Shown piece after piece: positions 1-8,087 of a DNA stretch of 64,000 nucleotides (positions within the stretch are counted from its first letter, which is position 1; each line of letters opens with the position of its first letter). The translations under genes and the position numbers were made by a program. Origin of the DNA: Streptomyces umbrinus (GTDB lineage: Bacteria > Actinomycetota > Actinomycetes > Streptomycetales > Streptomycetaceae); contig NZ_JAUSZI010000002.1 in NCBI RefSeq assembly GCF_030817415.1, positions 5,766,001 to 5,830,000 of the forward strand. The letters run 5' to 3'. The notes beneath the pieces are model-generated. The model ran no database searches, was not told the origin of the DNA, and saw nothing but the letters and a program-made list of their open reading frames with translations.

Positions 1-182
1 ACGTGACCGGGACCACGGGCGGCCGACGACGTGGCCGGGGCCACCCGCCCCCGGTGTCGGGACCGGGACCGGAACCACGTGTCTTTCCCTTCGGCCCTGC
101 CATTCTGTGGGTTTGAGCGGGTTGTCAGTGGCGCAGTGCACTATCGGGGGTGGGAGTCGGAGGCTGGAGGTGGGGCGGACAG

Positions 183-1394
183 ATGGGGCGCAAGGTCGCT
201 TACGACTGTGACGTGCTGGTGATCGGCGGCGGGATCGTCGGTCTGTCGACGGCGTATGCGATCACGCGTGCCGCGCCGGGCACGCGGGTGACGGTGCTGG
301 AGAAGGAACCGGGCCCGGCCCGGCACCAGACAGGCCGCAACAGCGGCGTCATCCACAGCGGTATCTACTACCGCCCGAACTCCCTCAAGGCCCGGTACGC
401 CGTCCGGGGCGCCGCCGAGATGGTCAAGTTCTGCGCGGAGTACGGCATCGCCCACGCCGTCACCGGCAAGCTGATCGTCGCCACGGAACGCGAAGAGCTG
501 CCCCGCCTGCACGCACTGGTCCAGCGCGGCCGGGAGAACGGCATTCCGGTCCGCGAGCTGGGCGCCTCCCAGATCGCGGAGTACGAACCCCAGGTGCGAG
601 GCCTCGCCGCGATCCACGTGACCACGACAGGCGTATGCGACTTCGTGGGCGTGGCCCGCCACCTCGCGGACGCGTCCGGCGCCCACATCAAGTACAACGC
701 CGAGGTCACCCAGATCGACCGCCGCCCCGACCTCGGAGTGGCGGTCCGCACCACCGACGGCACCATCACCCGAGCCCGAGTCCTGGTCAACTGCGCAGGC
801 CTCCACTGCGACGCCATCGCCCGCCTGACGGGCGACGACCCCAAAATGCGGATCGTCCCTTTCCGAGGCGAGTACTACACCCTGGCCCGCCCGGATCTGG
901 TCCACGGCCTCGTCTACCCCGTCCCGGACCCGGCCTTCCCCTTCCTCGGCGTCCACCTCACCCGGGGCATCGACGGAAGCGTCCACATCGGCCCCAACGC
1001 GGTCCCCGCCCTGGCCCGCGAGGGCTACGACTGGCGGACGGTACGCCCCCGAGAGCTGGCAGAAACCCTCACCTGGCCCGGCTCCTGGCGCATAGCCCGC
1101 CGCCACTGGCGCTACGGAGGCGGCGAACTACACCGTTCCCTCTCGAAGACAGCCTTCACCAACGCAGTCCGCCGCCTGCTCCCGGCCGCCACCCCCGACG
1201 ACCTGATCCCCGCAACCGCAGGCGTCCGAGCCCAGGCAGTCCTACGGGACGGCACCCTCCTGGACGACTTCCTGATCCAGGAATCCCCCCGCACAGTCCA
1301 CGTACTCAACGCCCCCTCCCCCGCAGCCACCGCCTCCCTCCCCATCGGGAGAGAGATCGCAGCCCGAGCCCTCAGATCAATGACAACCACCTGA
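183..1394 (+). CDS. lhgO: L-2-hydroxyglutarate oxidase
   Basis: A 403-residue FAD-dependent oxidoreductase expected to oxidise L-2-hydroxyglutarate to 2-oxoglutarate, a metabolite-repair reaction. An N-terminal Rossmann dinucleotide motif (VIGGGIVGLSTAYA, about residues 10-23) is followed by RNSGVIHSGIYY, which is characteristic of the LhgO/DAO family. The body has the usual DAO length of about 400 residues. The start at 183 is preferred because GGAGGTGG lies about 10 bases upstream; an in-frame ATG at 150 would put that ribosome binding site inside the gene. It stands alone, with no gene before it in the window. Confidence 0.9.
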   Translation: MGRKVAYDCDVLVIGGGIVGLSTAYAITRAAPGTRVTVLEKEPGPARHQTGRNSGVIHSGIYYRPNSLKARYAVRGAAEMVKFCAEYGIAHAVTGKLIVATEREELPRLHALVQRGRENGIPVRELGASQIAEYEPQVRGLAAIHVTTTGVCDFVGVARHLADASGAHIKYNAEVTQIDRRPDLGVAVRTTDGTITRARVLVNCAGLHCDAIARLTGDDPKMRIVPFRGEYYTLARPDLVHGLVYPVPDPAFPFLGVHLTRGIDGSVHIGPNAVPALAREGYDWRTVRPRELAETLTWPGSWRIARRHWRYGGGELHRSLSKTAFTNAVRRLLPAATPDDLIPATAGVRAQAVLRDGTLLDDFLIQESPRTVHVLNAPSPAATASLPIGREIAARALRSMTTT

Positions 1395-1412
1395 GCACAG
1401 AACGAATCGGAG

Positions 1413-1439
1413 CCCACACATATGAGCCCACACATATGA
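1413..1439. repeat. Short direct repeat AGCCCACACATATG x2
   Basis: The 14-base unit AGCCCACACATATG occurs twice head to tail just after lhgO. No function is evident; it may mark replication slippage. Confidence 0.6.
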
Positions 1440-1478
1440 GGGTGGGGACGGCGGCGGGAGAGGGACCCACGAACGGAA

Positions 1479-1596
1479 GGGGCCGTGCCGGTACGTCGAA
1501 GTCCGCCGCATAGGGCTCCTCCAAGAAACGGCTCCCTCCAAAGAACAACAGCCGTATACCCGGAACGCGGCGGACTCGACGTACCGGCACGGCCCC
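1479..1596. repeat. Long near-perfect inverted repeat upstream of trmB
   Basis: The left arm (1479-1509) and right arm (1567-1596) are complementary over 30 bases, with a single extra A in the left arm at GTCGAAGTCC versus GTCGAGTCC. The loop of about 57 bases contains a smaller ACGGCT/AGCCGT pair. The structure lies between lhgO and trmB. It could be a strong bidirectional terminator, a cruciform or a MITE-like remnant. I see no transposase or target duplication. Confidence 0.75.
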
Positions 1597-1664
1597 GCCC
1601 CACAACGGCCCGCACAGCCACCCCGCCACCCCGAGCCACCCACCCCACCCCGCCCCCCACACCG

Positions 1665-1670
1665 TAAAAT
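1665..1670 (+). promoter_or_regulatory. -10 box of trmB, probably leaderless
   Basis: TAAAAT ends 9 bases before the GTG start of trmB at 1680, and no Shine-Dalgarno sequence lies between. The transcript may start at or next to the start codon. Inferred from spacing only. Confidence 0.45.
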
Positions 1671-1679
1671 CGACGCACT

Positions 1680-2489
1680 GTGTCTGACTCCACCACACCC
1701 CCCGACCCGACGAACGCCGCCAGGAAGCCCCGCCCAAAGGGCGAACCCCGCTTCCCCGACGGCCCCCGCCCCGACCCCGCCGGCTCCCACTTCGAGCGAA
1801 GAATCCGCAGCTTCCAGCCCCGCAGAAGCCGAGTGACCCAGGGCCAGGCGGACGCGCTACAGCGCCTGTGGCCCAAGTGGGGCCTGGACATCGACGGCCG
1901 GCACCCCCTCGACCTCAAGGATCTCTTCGCCGCCGACATCCCGGTCGTCCTGGAGATCGGCTTCGGCATGGGCGAGGCCACCGCCCAGATGGCCACCGAG
2001 GACCCCACCACCGGCATCCTCGCCGTGGACGTCCACACCCCGGGCCAGGGCAACCTCCTGAACCTCGCGGACCGAGCCGGCCTGTCCAACCTCCGCGTGG
2101 CCAACGGCGACGCGATCATCCTGCTCCGCGAGATGCTGACCCCGGACTCCCTGGACGGCCTGCGCGTCTATTTCCCGGACCCCTGGCCCAAGAAGCGCCA
2201 CCACAAGCGCCGCCTGATCCAGCCGGAGTTCCTCACCCTCGCCGCGTCCCGCCTCAAGCCGGGCGCACTGCTGCACTGCGCGACGGACTGGGAACCGTAC
2301 GCCGAGGTCATGCTCGAAGTCCTCACCGCCCACCCGGACTTCGAGAACACCCAGCCGGACGGCGGCTACGCGCCACGTCCCGACTTCCGCCCCCTGACTC
2401 GTTTCGAGGGGCAGGGCCTGGACAAGGGACACGTGGTGAACGATCTGCTCTTCCGCCGCGTACCGCATACAGCGAACACGGGCAGCTAG
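1680..2489 (+). CDS. trmB: tRNA (guanine-N7-)-methyltransferase TrmB
   Basis: This SAM-dependent enzyme makes m7G46 in the variable loop of tRNAs. The 269-residue protein has the SAM-binding motif LEIGFGMGEA at about residue 85 and the family signature YFPDPWPKKRHHKRR at about residues 163-177, followed by QPEFL. The N-terminal 60 residues are proline- and arginine-rich, as in other actinobacterial TrmB proteins. The GTG at 1680 is the only sensible start and looks leaderless. Confidence 0.94.
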   Translation: MSDSTTPPDPTNAARKPRPKGEPRFPDGPRPDPAGSHFERRIRSFQPRRSRVTQGQADALQRLWPKWGLDIDGRHPLDLKDLFAADIPVVLEIGFGMGEATAQMATEDPTTGILAVDVHTPGQGNLLNLADRAGLSNLRVANGDAIILLREMLTPDSLDGLRVYFPDPWPKKRHHKRRLIQPEFLTLAASRLKPGALLHCATDWEPYAEVMLEVLTAHPDFENTQPDGGYAPRPDFRPLTRFEGQGLDKGHVVNDLLFRRVPHTANTGS

Positions 2490-2608
2490 AGCCACACGAC
2501 GCACGGCCCACACGGCCTGGAGGGCCCCACAAGGCGAAGCCACACAACGCACCGCCCCGCCCCCACGCCCCCGACAGTGCGCTCTCGCGGCCCACGCCCC
2601 TCCGTCGT

Positions 2609-2614
2609 TAGGGT
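2609..2614 (+). promoter_or_regulatory. -10-like TAGGGT before the prsW-like gene
   Basis: TAGGGT ends 7 bases before the ATG at 2622, with no ribosome binding site between. This is consistent with leaderless transcription. Confidence 0.4.
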
Positions 2615-2621
2615 CTTTGTC

Positions 2622-3902
2622 ATGGCCACCGGTCCCCCGCTCCCACCACACCCCGGCTTCCCCGGCATCCCCGCCGGAGGCGCCCCGCACTGGTGGCAGC
2701 GCAAGTGGGTCCGCTACAGCGCCCTGACCACCCTGCTGGCCCTCTCCGGCCTCGTCATCCTGGCCCTGGTCCGCAAACAGACCGGCACCGAGGGCTTCCT
2801 GGTGGGCCTGGGCCTCGCCGTACTCCCGGTCCCGCTCCTCGTCGCCGCGTTCCGCTGGCTGGACAGAGTGGACCCGGGCCCCTGGCGGAACCTTCTCTTC
2901 TCCTTCGCCTGGGGCGCCTGCGCCGCCGCACTGATAGCCATCGTCGCGAACAGCTTCGCGACGAGATGGATAGCGACGGCGACAGCGGACCCGTCCAGCG
3001 CCGACACACTGGGCGCGACGGTCATAGCACCCATAGTCGAGGAGTCGGCGAAGGCAGCAGCCGTCTTACTCGTCTTCCTGTTCCGCAGACGGGAGTTCAC
3101 GGGAATCCTCGACGGCGTGGTGATAGCCGGCGTCACGGCGACCGGCTTCGCGTTCACCGAGAACATCCTGTACCTCGGCACGGCGTTCGGCACGGACCAG
3201 CTCAGCGGCGGCAGCGGCATCGCCTCGGTCACGGCGGCGACCTTCTTCGTACGCGTGATCATGTCGCCGTTCGCGCATCCGCTGTTCACCGTGCTCACGG
3301 GCATCGGTTTCGGCATCGCGGCGCTGTCCGCGGACCGCCACCAGGTACGCCGAGTACTGCTCCCGATCATCGGGCTGCTGCTGGCGATGGGCATGCACGC
3401 GATGTGGAACGGCTCGTCGACGTTCGGCGAGTACGGCTTCTTCGCGGTCTACGCGGCCTTCATGGTCCCGGCGTTCGGCCTGCTGACCTGGCTGGTCATC
3501 TGGACCCGCCAGCGCGAACTGGGCACGATCCGCGACGAACTCCCCGCGTACGCGATGGCGGGCTGGCTCACGGCCCCGGAACCGTTCGTCCTCGGCTCGA
3601 TGAAGGCACGGCGGCTGGCCCGCGATTACGCCACGCACCACGGCGGTCGCGCGGCGGGCAGGGCGGTCGCGGAGTACGAGGCGTACGCGACGTCGCTGGC
3701 GTTCCTGCGCCACCGGGGCCGCAAGGGCCGCGCGGGAGCCGACTTCGTCGTACGGGAGCGGGAGCTGCTCCACAAACTGTGGACGCGCCGGGAACCGGCC
3801 CGCCCGGCTCTCCTGTACGCGGCCCGGGCGACGGCTCCGGCACCGGTGGCACCGCAGTGGCAGGGTTACCCAACGCCGTACACGTACAACCCGTACCGCT
3901 AA
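2622..3902 (+). CDS. PrsW family intramembrane metalloprotease
   Basis: A 426-residue polytopic membrane protein of the PrsW/CPBP-like intramembrane protease group, which in Bacillus cleaves anti-sigma factors. After a Pro-rich N-terminus, eight or so hydrophobic segments span about residues 30-310. The family motifs are visible: APIVEESAKA (EExxK), GFAFTEN, FAHPLFT and HAMWNG, which together supply Glu and His metal ligands. The C-terminal 120 residues are soluble and charged. Codon 149 is TTA (3066-3068), the rare Leu codon read by bldA tRNA in Streptomyces, so translation may be tied to development. The substrate is unknown. It converges on the aldo/keto reductase gene. Confidence 0.9.
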   Translation: MATGPPLPPHPGFPGIPAGGAPHWWQRKWVRYSALTTLLALSGLVILALVRKQTGTEGFLVGLGLAVLPVPLLVAAFRWLDRVDPGPWRNLLFSFAWGACAAALIAIVANSFATRWIATATADPSSADTLGATVIAPIVEESAKAAAVLLVFLFRRREFTGILDGVVIAGVTATGFAFTENILYLGTAFGTDQLSGGSGIASVTAATFFVRVIMSPFAHPLFTVLTGIGFGIAALSADRHQVRRVLLPIIGLLLAMGMHAMWNGSSTFGEYGFFAVYAAFMVPAFGLLTWLVIWTRQRELGTIRDELPAYAMAGWLTAPEPFVLGSMKARRLARDYATHHGGRAAGRAVAEYEAYATSLAFLRHRGRKGRAGADFVVRERELLHKLWTRREPARPALLYAARATAPAPVAPQWQGYPTPYTYNPYR

Positions 3903-4006
3903 CAGGCGCAGCCCGACCCACAACGCGACCCCAAAAACACAACCGCACCCCCACCCCAGCCCAAACCCAAGACGAAACCCCACCCCCACCCAAGCCCAAG
4001 CCCAAG

Positions 4007-4054
4007 CCCCATCCCGCCCCTCAACCTCGGCCCCATCCCGCCCCTCAACCTCAG
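4007..4054. repeat. Two 24-bp tandem units between convergent genes
   Basis: The 24-base unit starting CCCCATCCCGCCCCTCAACC is repeated twice in the pyrimidine-rich gap after the PrsW gene and runs 4 bases into the 3' end of the aldo/keto reductase gene. Confidence 0.6.
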
Positions 4055-4995
4055 CCAGAAGCCGAGGTCAGCCTCCCCAACTCCCCCTCCGTGAGGACAA
4101 GCCCGGCCACCCCCAGCAACGCCGGAAGCTGCTCCACAGTGCGAGCGCTGGCGATGGGCGCGACGACGGTCGGCCGGGACGCCAGCCAGGCCAGAGCCAC
4201 GGTGGCGACCTCGACCCCACGGTCCCGCGCGACCTCGTCGAGCGCGGCCAGCACCCGCGGCCCGCGCTCGGACTCCAGATGCGCCCCCGCGGACCCGGCC
4301 CGCGCGCTGTCGACGACGGCACCCGCCCGGTACTTGCCGGTGAGGAAGCCCGAGGCGAGCGAGGAGTAGGGGACGACGGCCAGACCGGCCCGGGAGGCGA
4401 CGTCCCGGAGCGGGCCCTCGTACGAGTCGCGGGAGACGAGGTTGTACCGCGGCTGGAGCGCGACGTACCGCGCGAGGCCCTCGCGGTCGGAGAGGTCGAG
4501 GGACTCCTGGAGCCGCTCGGGAGAGAGGTTGGACGCGGCGACGGCGCGCACCTTGCCGGCGCGGACGAGCTCGTCCAGGGCCGTGATGATCTCCTCGACC
4601 GGCACGGACGGGTCGTCGAAGTGGGTGTAGTACAGGTCGATGTAGTCCGTTTTGAGCCGCCGCAGGGAGGCGTCGGCCGCGGCCTTGATGTTCACCCCGG
4701 ACAGACCTTTGTACTTGGGGTGCGCACCGACCTTGGTGGCGACGACGACGTCGGCGCGGTTGCCGCGCGCGGCGAGCCAGTCGCCCAGGACGGTCTCCGA
4801 CTCTCCGCCCTCGTTGCCCGGCGCCCAGGCCGAGTAGGTGTCGGCGGTGTCGACGAAGTTCCCGCCCGCGGCGGTGTAGGCGTCGAGCACGGCGAAGGAC
4901 TGCGCCCGGTCGGCGGTCCAGCCGAAGACGTTGCCGCCGAGGGAGAGCGGAAAGACTTCGAGGTCGGACGAACCCAGCTTGCGGAGAGAGGTCAT
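4051..4995 (-). CDS. Aldo/keto reductase
   Basis: A 314-residue NADP(H)-dependent (beta/alpha)8-barrel oxidoreductase. Catalytic tetrad positions are visible: Asp and Tyr in DTADTYSAW (about residues 50-58), Lys in VVATKVG (about 87) and His in YYTHFDD (about 127). The C-terminal cofactor-binding part contains VVAPIASARTVEQL. The subgroup resembles YghZ/auxin-induced AKRs. The substrate cannot be deduced. Start ATG at 4995. Confidence 0.9.
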   Translation of the reverse strand: MTSLRKLGSSDLEVFPLSLGGNVFGWTADRAQSFAVLDAYTAAGGNFVDTADTYSAWAPGNEGGESETVLGDWLAARGNRADVVVATKVGAHPKYKGLSGVNIKAAADASLRRLKTDYIDLYYTHFDDPSVPVEEIITALDELVRAGKVRAVAASNLSPERLQESLDLSDREGLARYVALQPRYNLVSRDSYEGPLRDVASRAGLAVVPYSSLASGFLTGKYRAGAVVDSARAGSAGAHLESERGPRVLAALDEVARDRGVEVATVALAWLASRPTVVAPIASARTVEQLPALLGVAGLVLTEGELGRLTSASG

Positions 4996-5075
4996 GGATG
5001 GGTCAACGGCCGTACCGGACGGCCGTATTCCGCACCCAGGAGCCTCTCGGGCCCGCCTTACGGGTCAGGCCCGTC

Positions 5076-6125
5076 CTACGGGGTGAGCCCCTTGCCCCGC
5101 AGCCACGCCATCGGGTCGATGCCGTCGCCACCGCTGGTGTGGACCTCCAGGTGGAGGTGCGCCCCGGTGACGTTGCCGGTCGCGCCCACGCGGCCGATGA
5201 TGTCGCCGGTGTTCACCTTCTGCCCGACGCTGACGCCGATCGACGACTGGTGCGCGTACCAGATCTCCGTACCGTCATCGAGTTCGAGGACCGTGCGGTA
5301 GCCGTACGACCCGTTCCAGCCGGCTTCCTTGATCGTGCCGCTGTGAACGGCCTTGATCGGGGTACCCGTGGGAGCGGCGAAGTCCAGACCCGTGTGCTGA
5401 CCGGACGACCACAGCGCACCGGACTGCCCGAAGGTCGAGGTGATCGTGTACGAGGAGGTGGGGAGCGTGAACTGCTTGGCGAGCTCGGCGAGGCGCGCGG
5501 CCTCGGCCTTCTCCTTGGCCTCCTGGTCCGCCTTCTTCTTGGCGGCGGCGACCTTGGCCTCGGCGGCGTCCCGCTCCTTGGCGGCCAGCGTGGCGGCCTT
5601 CTTCGCGGCGGCGGCCTCGGCGGCCTCCTGGGCCTCGCGGTCCACCTGGTCCTGCTGCTGCTCGGCCTGGAGCATGATGCGGGCGCGCAGGGCCTCGCCC
5701 GCGTCCGAGTTGCCCTGCTCGGCGTCGGCGGTGGTGAGGCCGACGGCGGTGATCGGGGTGCTGGAGCCCTCGGGGGCGTCGTCGTCCGAGAACGGCGAGC
5801 CGACGTTCGGCAGGTCGGGGATCGAGATCGACACCGGGGGCTTGCCGGTCTGCGCGCTGGCCATGCCACCCGCACCGACGGCGGCTATGACGCCGACGCC
5901 CAGAACGGTCGAGCTACGGGCGAGTCCGCCGCCGCGCTGCTTGGCGACGCGGTGCCGGCCGCGGACGGGAAGGACGGTCTCCGCGCTGGGATTCCAGACC
6001 TCCCACGTCTCCTCGTCCTTACGAGCGCCGTAGGCGAATGTGTCGGGCTTCTTCTCGCCCGAGGACTCACCCGTCAACTCATCCGGAACGAACGAGGGTG
6101 TGAGGGCAGACCGGTTGGACGCCAC
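5076..6125 (-). CDS. Secreted M23 (LytM-type) peptidoglycan endopeptidase
   Basis: A 349-residue cell-wall hydrolase or hydrolase-like protein. A hydrophobic export segment lies at about residues 70-95. It is followed by an Ala/Lys/Glu-rich coiled coil at about 150-225 and a C-terminal peptidase M23 domain with HTGLDFAAP and HLHLEVH, the zinc-ligand motifs. The GTG start at 6125 is chosen because AAGGAAAGGAG lies just upstream and because a longer frame would run through a riboswitch. The gene is expected to be controlled by c-di-AMP, as many actinobacterial wall hydrolases are. Confidence 0.88.
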   Translation of the reverse strand: MASNRSALTPSFVPDELTGESSGEKKPDTFAYGARKDEETWEVWNPSAETVLPVRGRHRVAKQRGGGLARSSTVLGVGVIAAVGAGGMASAQTGKPPVSISIPDLPNVGSPFSDDDAPEGSSTPITAVGLTTADAEQGNSDAGEALRARIMLQAEQQQDQVDREAQEAAEAAAAKKAATLAAKERDAAEAKVAAAKKKADQEAKEKAEAARLAELAKQFTLPTSSYTITSTFGQSGALWSSGQHTGLDFAAPTGTPIKAVHSGTIKEAGWNGSYGYRTVLELDDGTEIWYAHQSSIGVSVGQKVNTGDIIGRVGATGNVTGAHLHLEVHTSGGDGIDPMAWLRGKGLTP

Positions 6126-6149
6126 GTAGGCGCACTCCTTTCCTTCCTT

Positions 6150-6300
6150 CTCGCCTACCGGGTTAGCTGACGGGTTCGGAGCAGGAAGGTCTCCTACGCG
6201 CGTCAACCGCGGTGCGCTACACCGCGAAGACGAGCGATTCACCCCAAGTGGTGGTTCCCCGGTTCCCTTGCGGGATTCGGCGCGTGCGCACGGAGCCGAC
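6150..6300 (-). promoter_or_regulatory. ydaO-type c-di-AMP riboswitch
   Basis: Read on the minus strand, the leader contains GGGGAACCACC followed by TTGGGGTGAATCG, then TAGGAGACCTTCC, CCGAACCCGTCAGCTAACC and CGGTAGGCG, in the order seen in the actinobacterial ydaO/yuaA class. It ends about 25 bases before the GTG of the M23 peptidase. Ligand-bound riboswitches of this class normally turn expression off. Boundaries are approximate; a covariance-model hit would settle it. Confidence 0.85.
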
Positions 6301-6595
6301 TCTTGTGACGGCTGGGACGACCGCGCTGCGTTATCGAACGTTAATAGACCCGGGCACCGGATTCCAAGCTGTTCCTGATGATCGTTACGGCTCTTGGCCT
6401 GGACTAACAGGTCACGAGCGGGGTAAATCGGGCGAGTTGATCGACATTCAGGAACGGGAGCCCTGTTGATGATGCGTCAGATGCTGTGCGGAGGGATGCT
6501 GTTCGACTACGAACGGTGATAAAGGCCGCCGAAAGAGCGACGCATCTCACGGCCGCCGCACTCATGACCGTCACGCAATCACCACGACCGCACCC
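6301..6595. other. Intergenic region upstream of the riboswitch
   Basis: This gap between the PP2C gene and the riboswitch is less GC-rich than its surroundings. It should hold the promoter for the riboswitch-M23 transcript on the minus strand. I see no gene or clear repeat in it. Confidence 0.5.
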
Positions 6596-7699
6596 TCACG
6601 GCCGCCGCACCGCGAGCAGTGCCATGTCGTCGGTCGCCCCGCCCCCGGTGTGCCGCAGGACGTCGTCCAGTACCGCGGCGAGCAACGCGTCGGGCCCGGG
6701 GAAGACCCGCCCGGACAGCCGCCGCGCCGGGTCGTAGAAGACGTCTCGCCGGTCCCGCGCCTCGGACAGCCCGTCCGTGTGGAAGAGCAGCATGGCCCCG
6801 CCCGGGAACGCCTCCTCCTGCGCGCGGTCGGGCCAGGCCCCCAACTCCCCGGTCCCGAGCGGCAGGGCCGGCTCAGGCGCGGCGAGCGTACGTACCTCTC
6901 CGTCGCCGTGCAGCAGGAGTGGCCCGGGGTGGCCGCGGTTCACGAGGCGTACGACCGGGGTGCCGTGCGGGATCTCGGCGAGCACGGCGGTGGTGAAGTC
7001 CTCGAGGACCGCGATGATGTCCCGCCGGACGCCTTCGCGCGCGAGTGCCCGCTCCAGCCGCTGGGCGACCGCCTCCAGGCTCGCCTCCTGCTCGGCGGCC
7101 TCCCGGAAGGCACCGATGAGTACGGCGACGACGGCGACCGCTCCCATGCCCTTGCCCCGTACGTCGCCCACGAGGAGCCGTACACCGTGCGGGGTGTCCT
7201 GCACGGCGTACAGATCGCCCCCGATGAACGCACCCTCCTGCGCGGCCTCGTACCGTGCCGCGATCTCGAGACCACCGATCCGCGCGGCCGGTTCGGGCAG
7301 TACGGCCCGCTGGGCGGCCTCCGCGATCTCGCGGGCGGTGGCGAGGCGTGCGTTGCCGCGTCCCACGAGCCGGTTGATGCCGACGGCGAGCACGGCGGCC
7401 GTGGCCACGGTGAGGACCTCGGTGACCGCGCCCGCGTCGAAGGCGAACCTGAGGTGCACGAGGGCCATGCCCACGGTCGCCGCGATTCCCGTCCACACCG
7501 TGGCGCCGAGCGAGAAGAGGGGCGCCGCGATGAGCACCGCGGCCGTGAAGAAGGGAGCCGCGGTGAAGTCCTGCGGGCTGAGGAGGTCGTAGCAGACGCC
7601 GGCGACGATCAGCAGCTCCGGCAGCGCGCGGACGAGGGTGCGCTGGTGCGAGGCGGTCCTCTCCACGGGCTCGACGCGCACCGGCTCCTGCTCCTCCAC
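6596..7699 (-). CDS. Membrane-anchored PP2C-type serine phosphatase (SpoIIE/RsbU-like)
   Basis: A 367-residue protein with about four transmembrane segments (about residues 28-130) and a cytoplasmic PPM/SpoIIE phosphatase domain (about 150-365). Metal-binding signatures are IGGDLYAVQ and LLVGDVRGKGMGA, with a late TDDMALLAVRR (the second Asp pair). Such proteins dephosphorylate anti-anti-sigma factors in partner-switching pathways. No sigma factor or anti-sigma gene is adjacent, so the partner is unknown. Start is GTG at 7699. Confidence 0.88.
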   Translation of the reverse strand: MEEQEPVRVEPVERTASHQRTLVRALPELLIVAGVCYDLLSPQDFTAAPFFTAAVLIAAPLFSLGATVWTGIAATVGMALVHLRFAFDAGAVTEVLTVATAAVLAVGINRLVGRGNARLATAREIAEAAQRAVLPEPAARIGGLEIAARYEAAQEGAFIGGDLYAVQDTPHGVRLLVGDVRGKGMGAVAVVAVLIGAFREAAEQEASLEAVAQRLERALAREGVRRDIIAVLEDFTTAVLAEIPHGTPVVRLVNRGHPGPLLLHGDGEVRTLAAPEPALPLGTGELGAWPDRAQEEAFPGGAMLLFHTDGLSEARDRRDVFYDPARRLSGRVFPGPDALLAAVLDDVLRHTGGGATDDMALLAVRRP

Positions 7700-7826
7700 C
7701 TGTCCAGGCTTCCGGGAGCGGGGGTGGCGGGCGAGCGGACGGGGACCGGGCGGGTGAAGAGACCTGGGAACACCCGAGAAAGCACCTGAGGAAGCGCCTG
7801 AAGAAATACCCGGGAAAACACCTGAG

Positions 7827-7854
7827 GCCGGAATCCTTGATCGGATTCCGGCCC
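7827..7854 (-). terminator. Terminator of initiator tRNA
   Basis: Perfect 11-bp stem GGCCGGAATCC/GGATTCCGGCC with a 6-base loop, just 3' of the minus-strand tRNA. Confidence 0.75.
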
Positions 7855-7865
7855 CAGGCCTTCAG

Positions 7866-7939
7866 TAGCGGGGACAGGATTTGAACCTGCGACCTCTGGG
7901 TTATGAGCCCAGCGAGCTACCGAGCTGCTCCACCCCGCG
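7866..7939 (-). tRNA. Initiator tRNA-fMet (CAT)
   Basis: A 74-base cloverleaf with anticodon CAT. Position 1 is C facing a non-pairing base at position 72, and the anticodon stem ends in three G:C pairs (GGG CTCATAA CCC). These are the hallmarks of the initiator rather than the elongator Met tRNA. Confidence 0.92.
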
Positions 7940-8087
7940 TCGTTGACTCCACTGTACGCCATCTGCGGGACCCGAAGCACACGCGTTAACTTCGCCCGCG
8001 CTTCACCGGGTGGTTTGGTACGAAACATGCCGATCGGCGATACGGGTCGGCCCTGCCCGTCGTCCATACCGACGGGAAACGGGCCGG

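Noticed and set aside
6126..6242. N-terminal extension of the M23 peptidase
   Set aside because: It runs through the riboswitch; a good ribosome binding site precedes the GTG at 6125.
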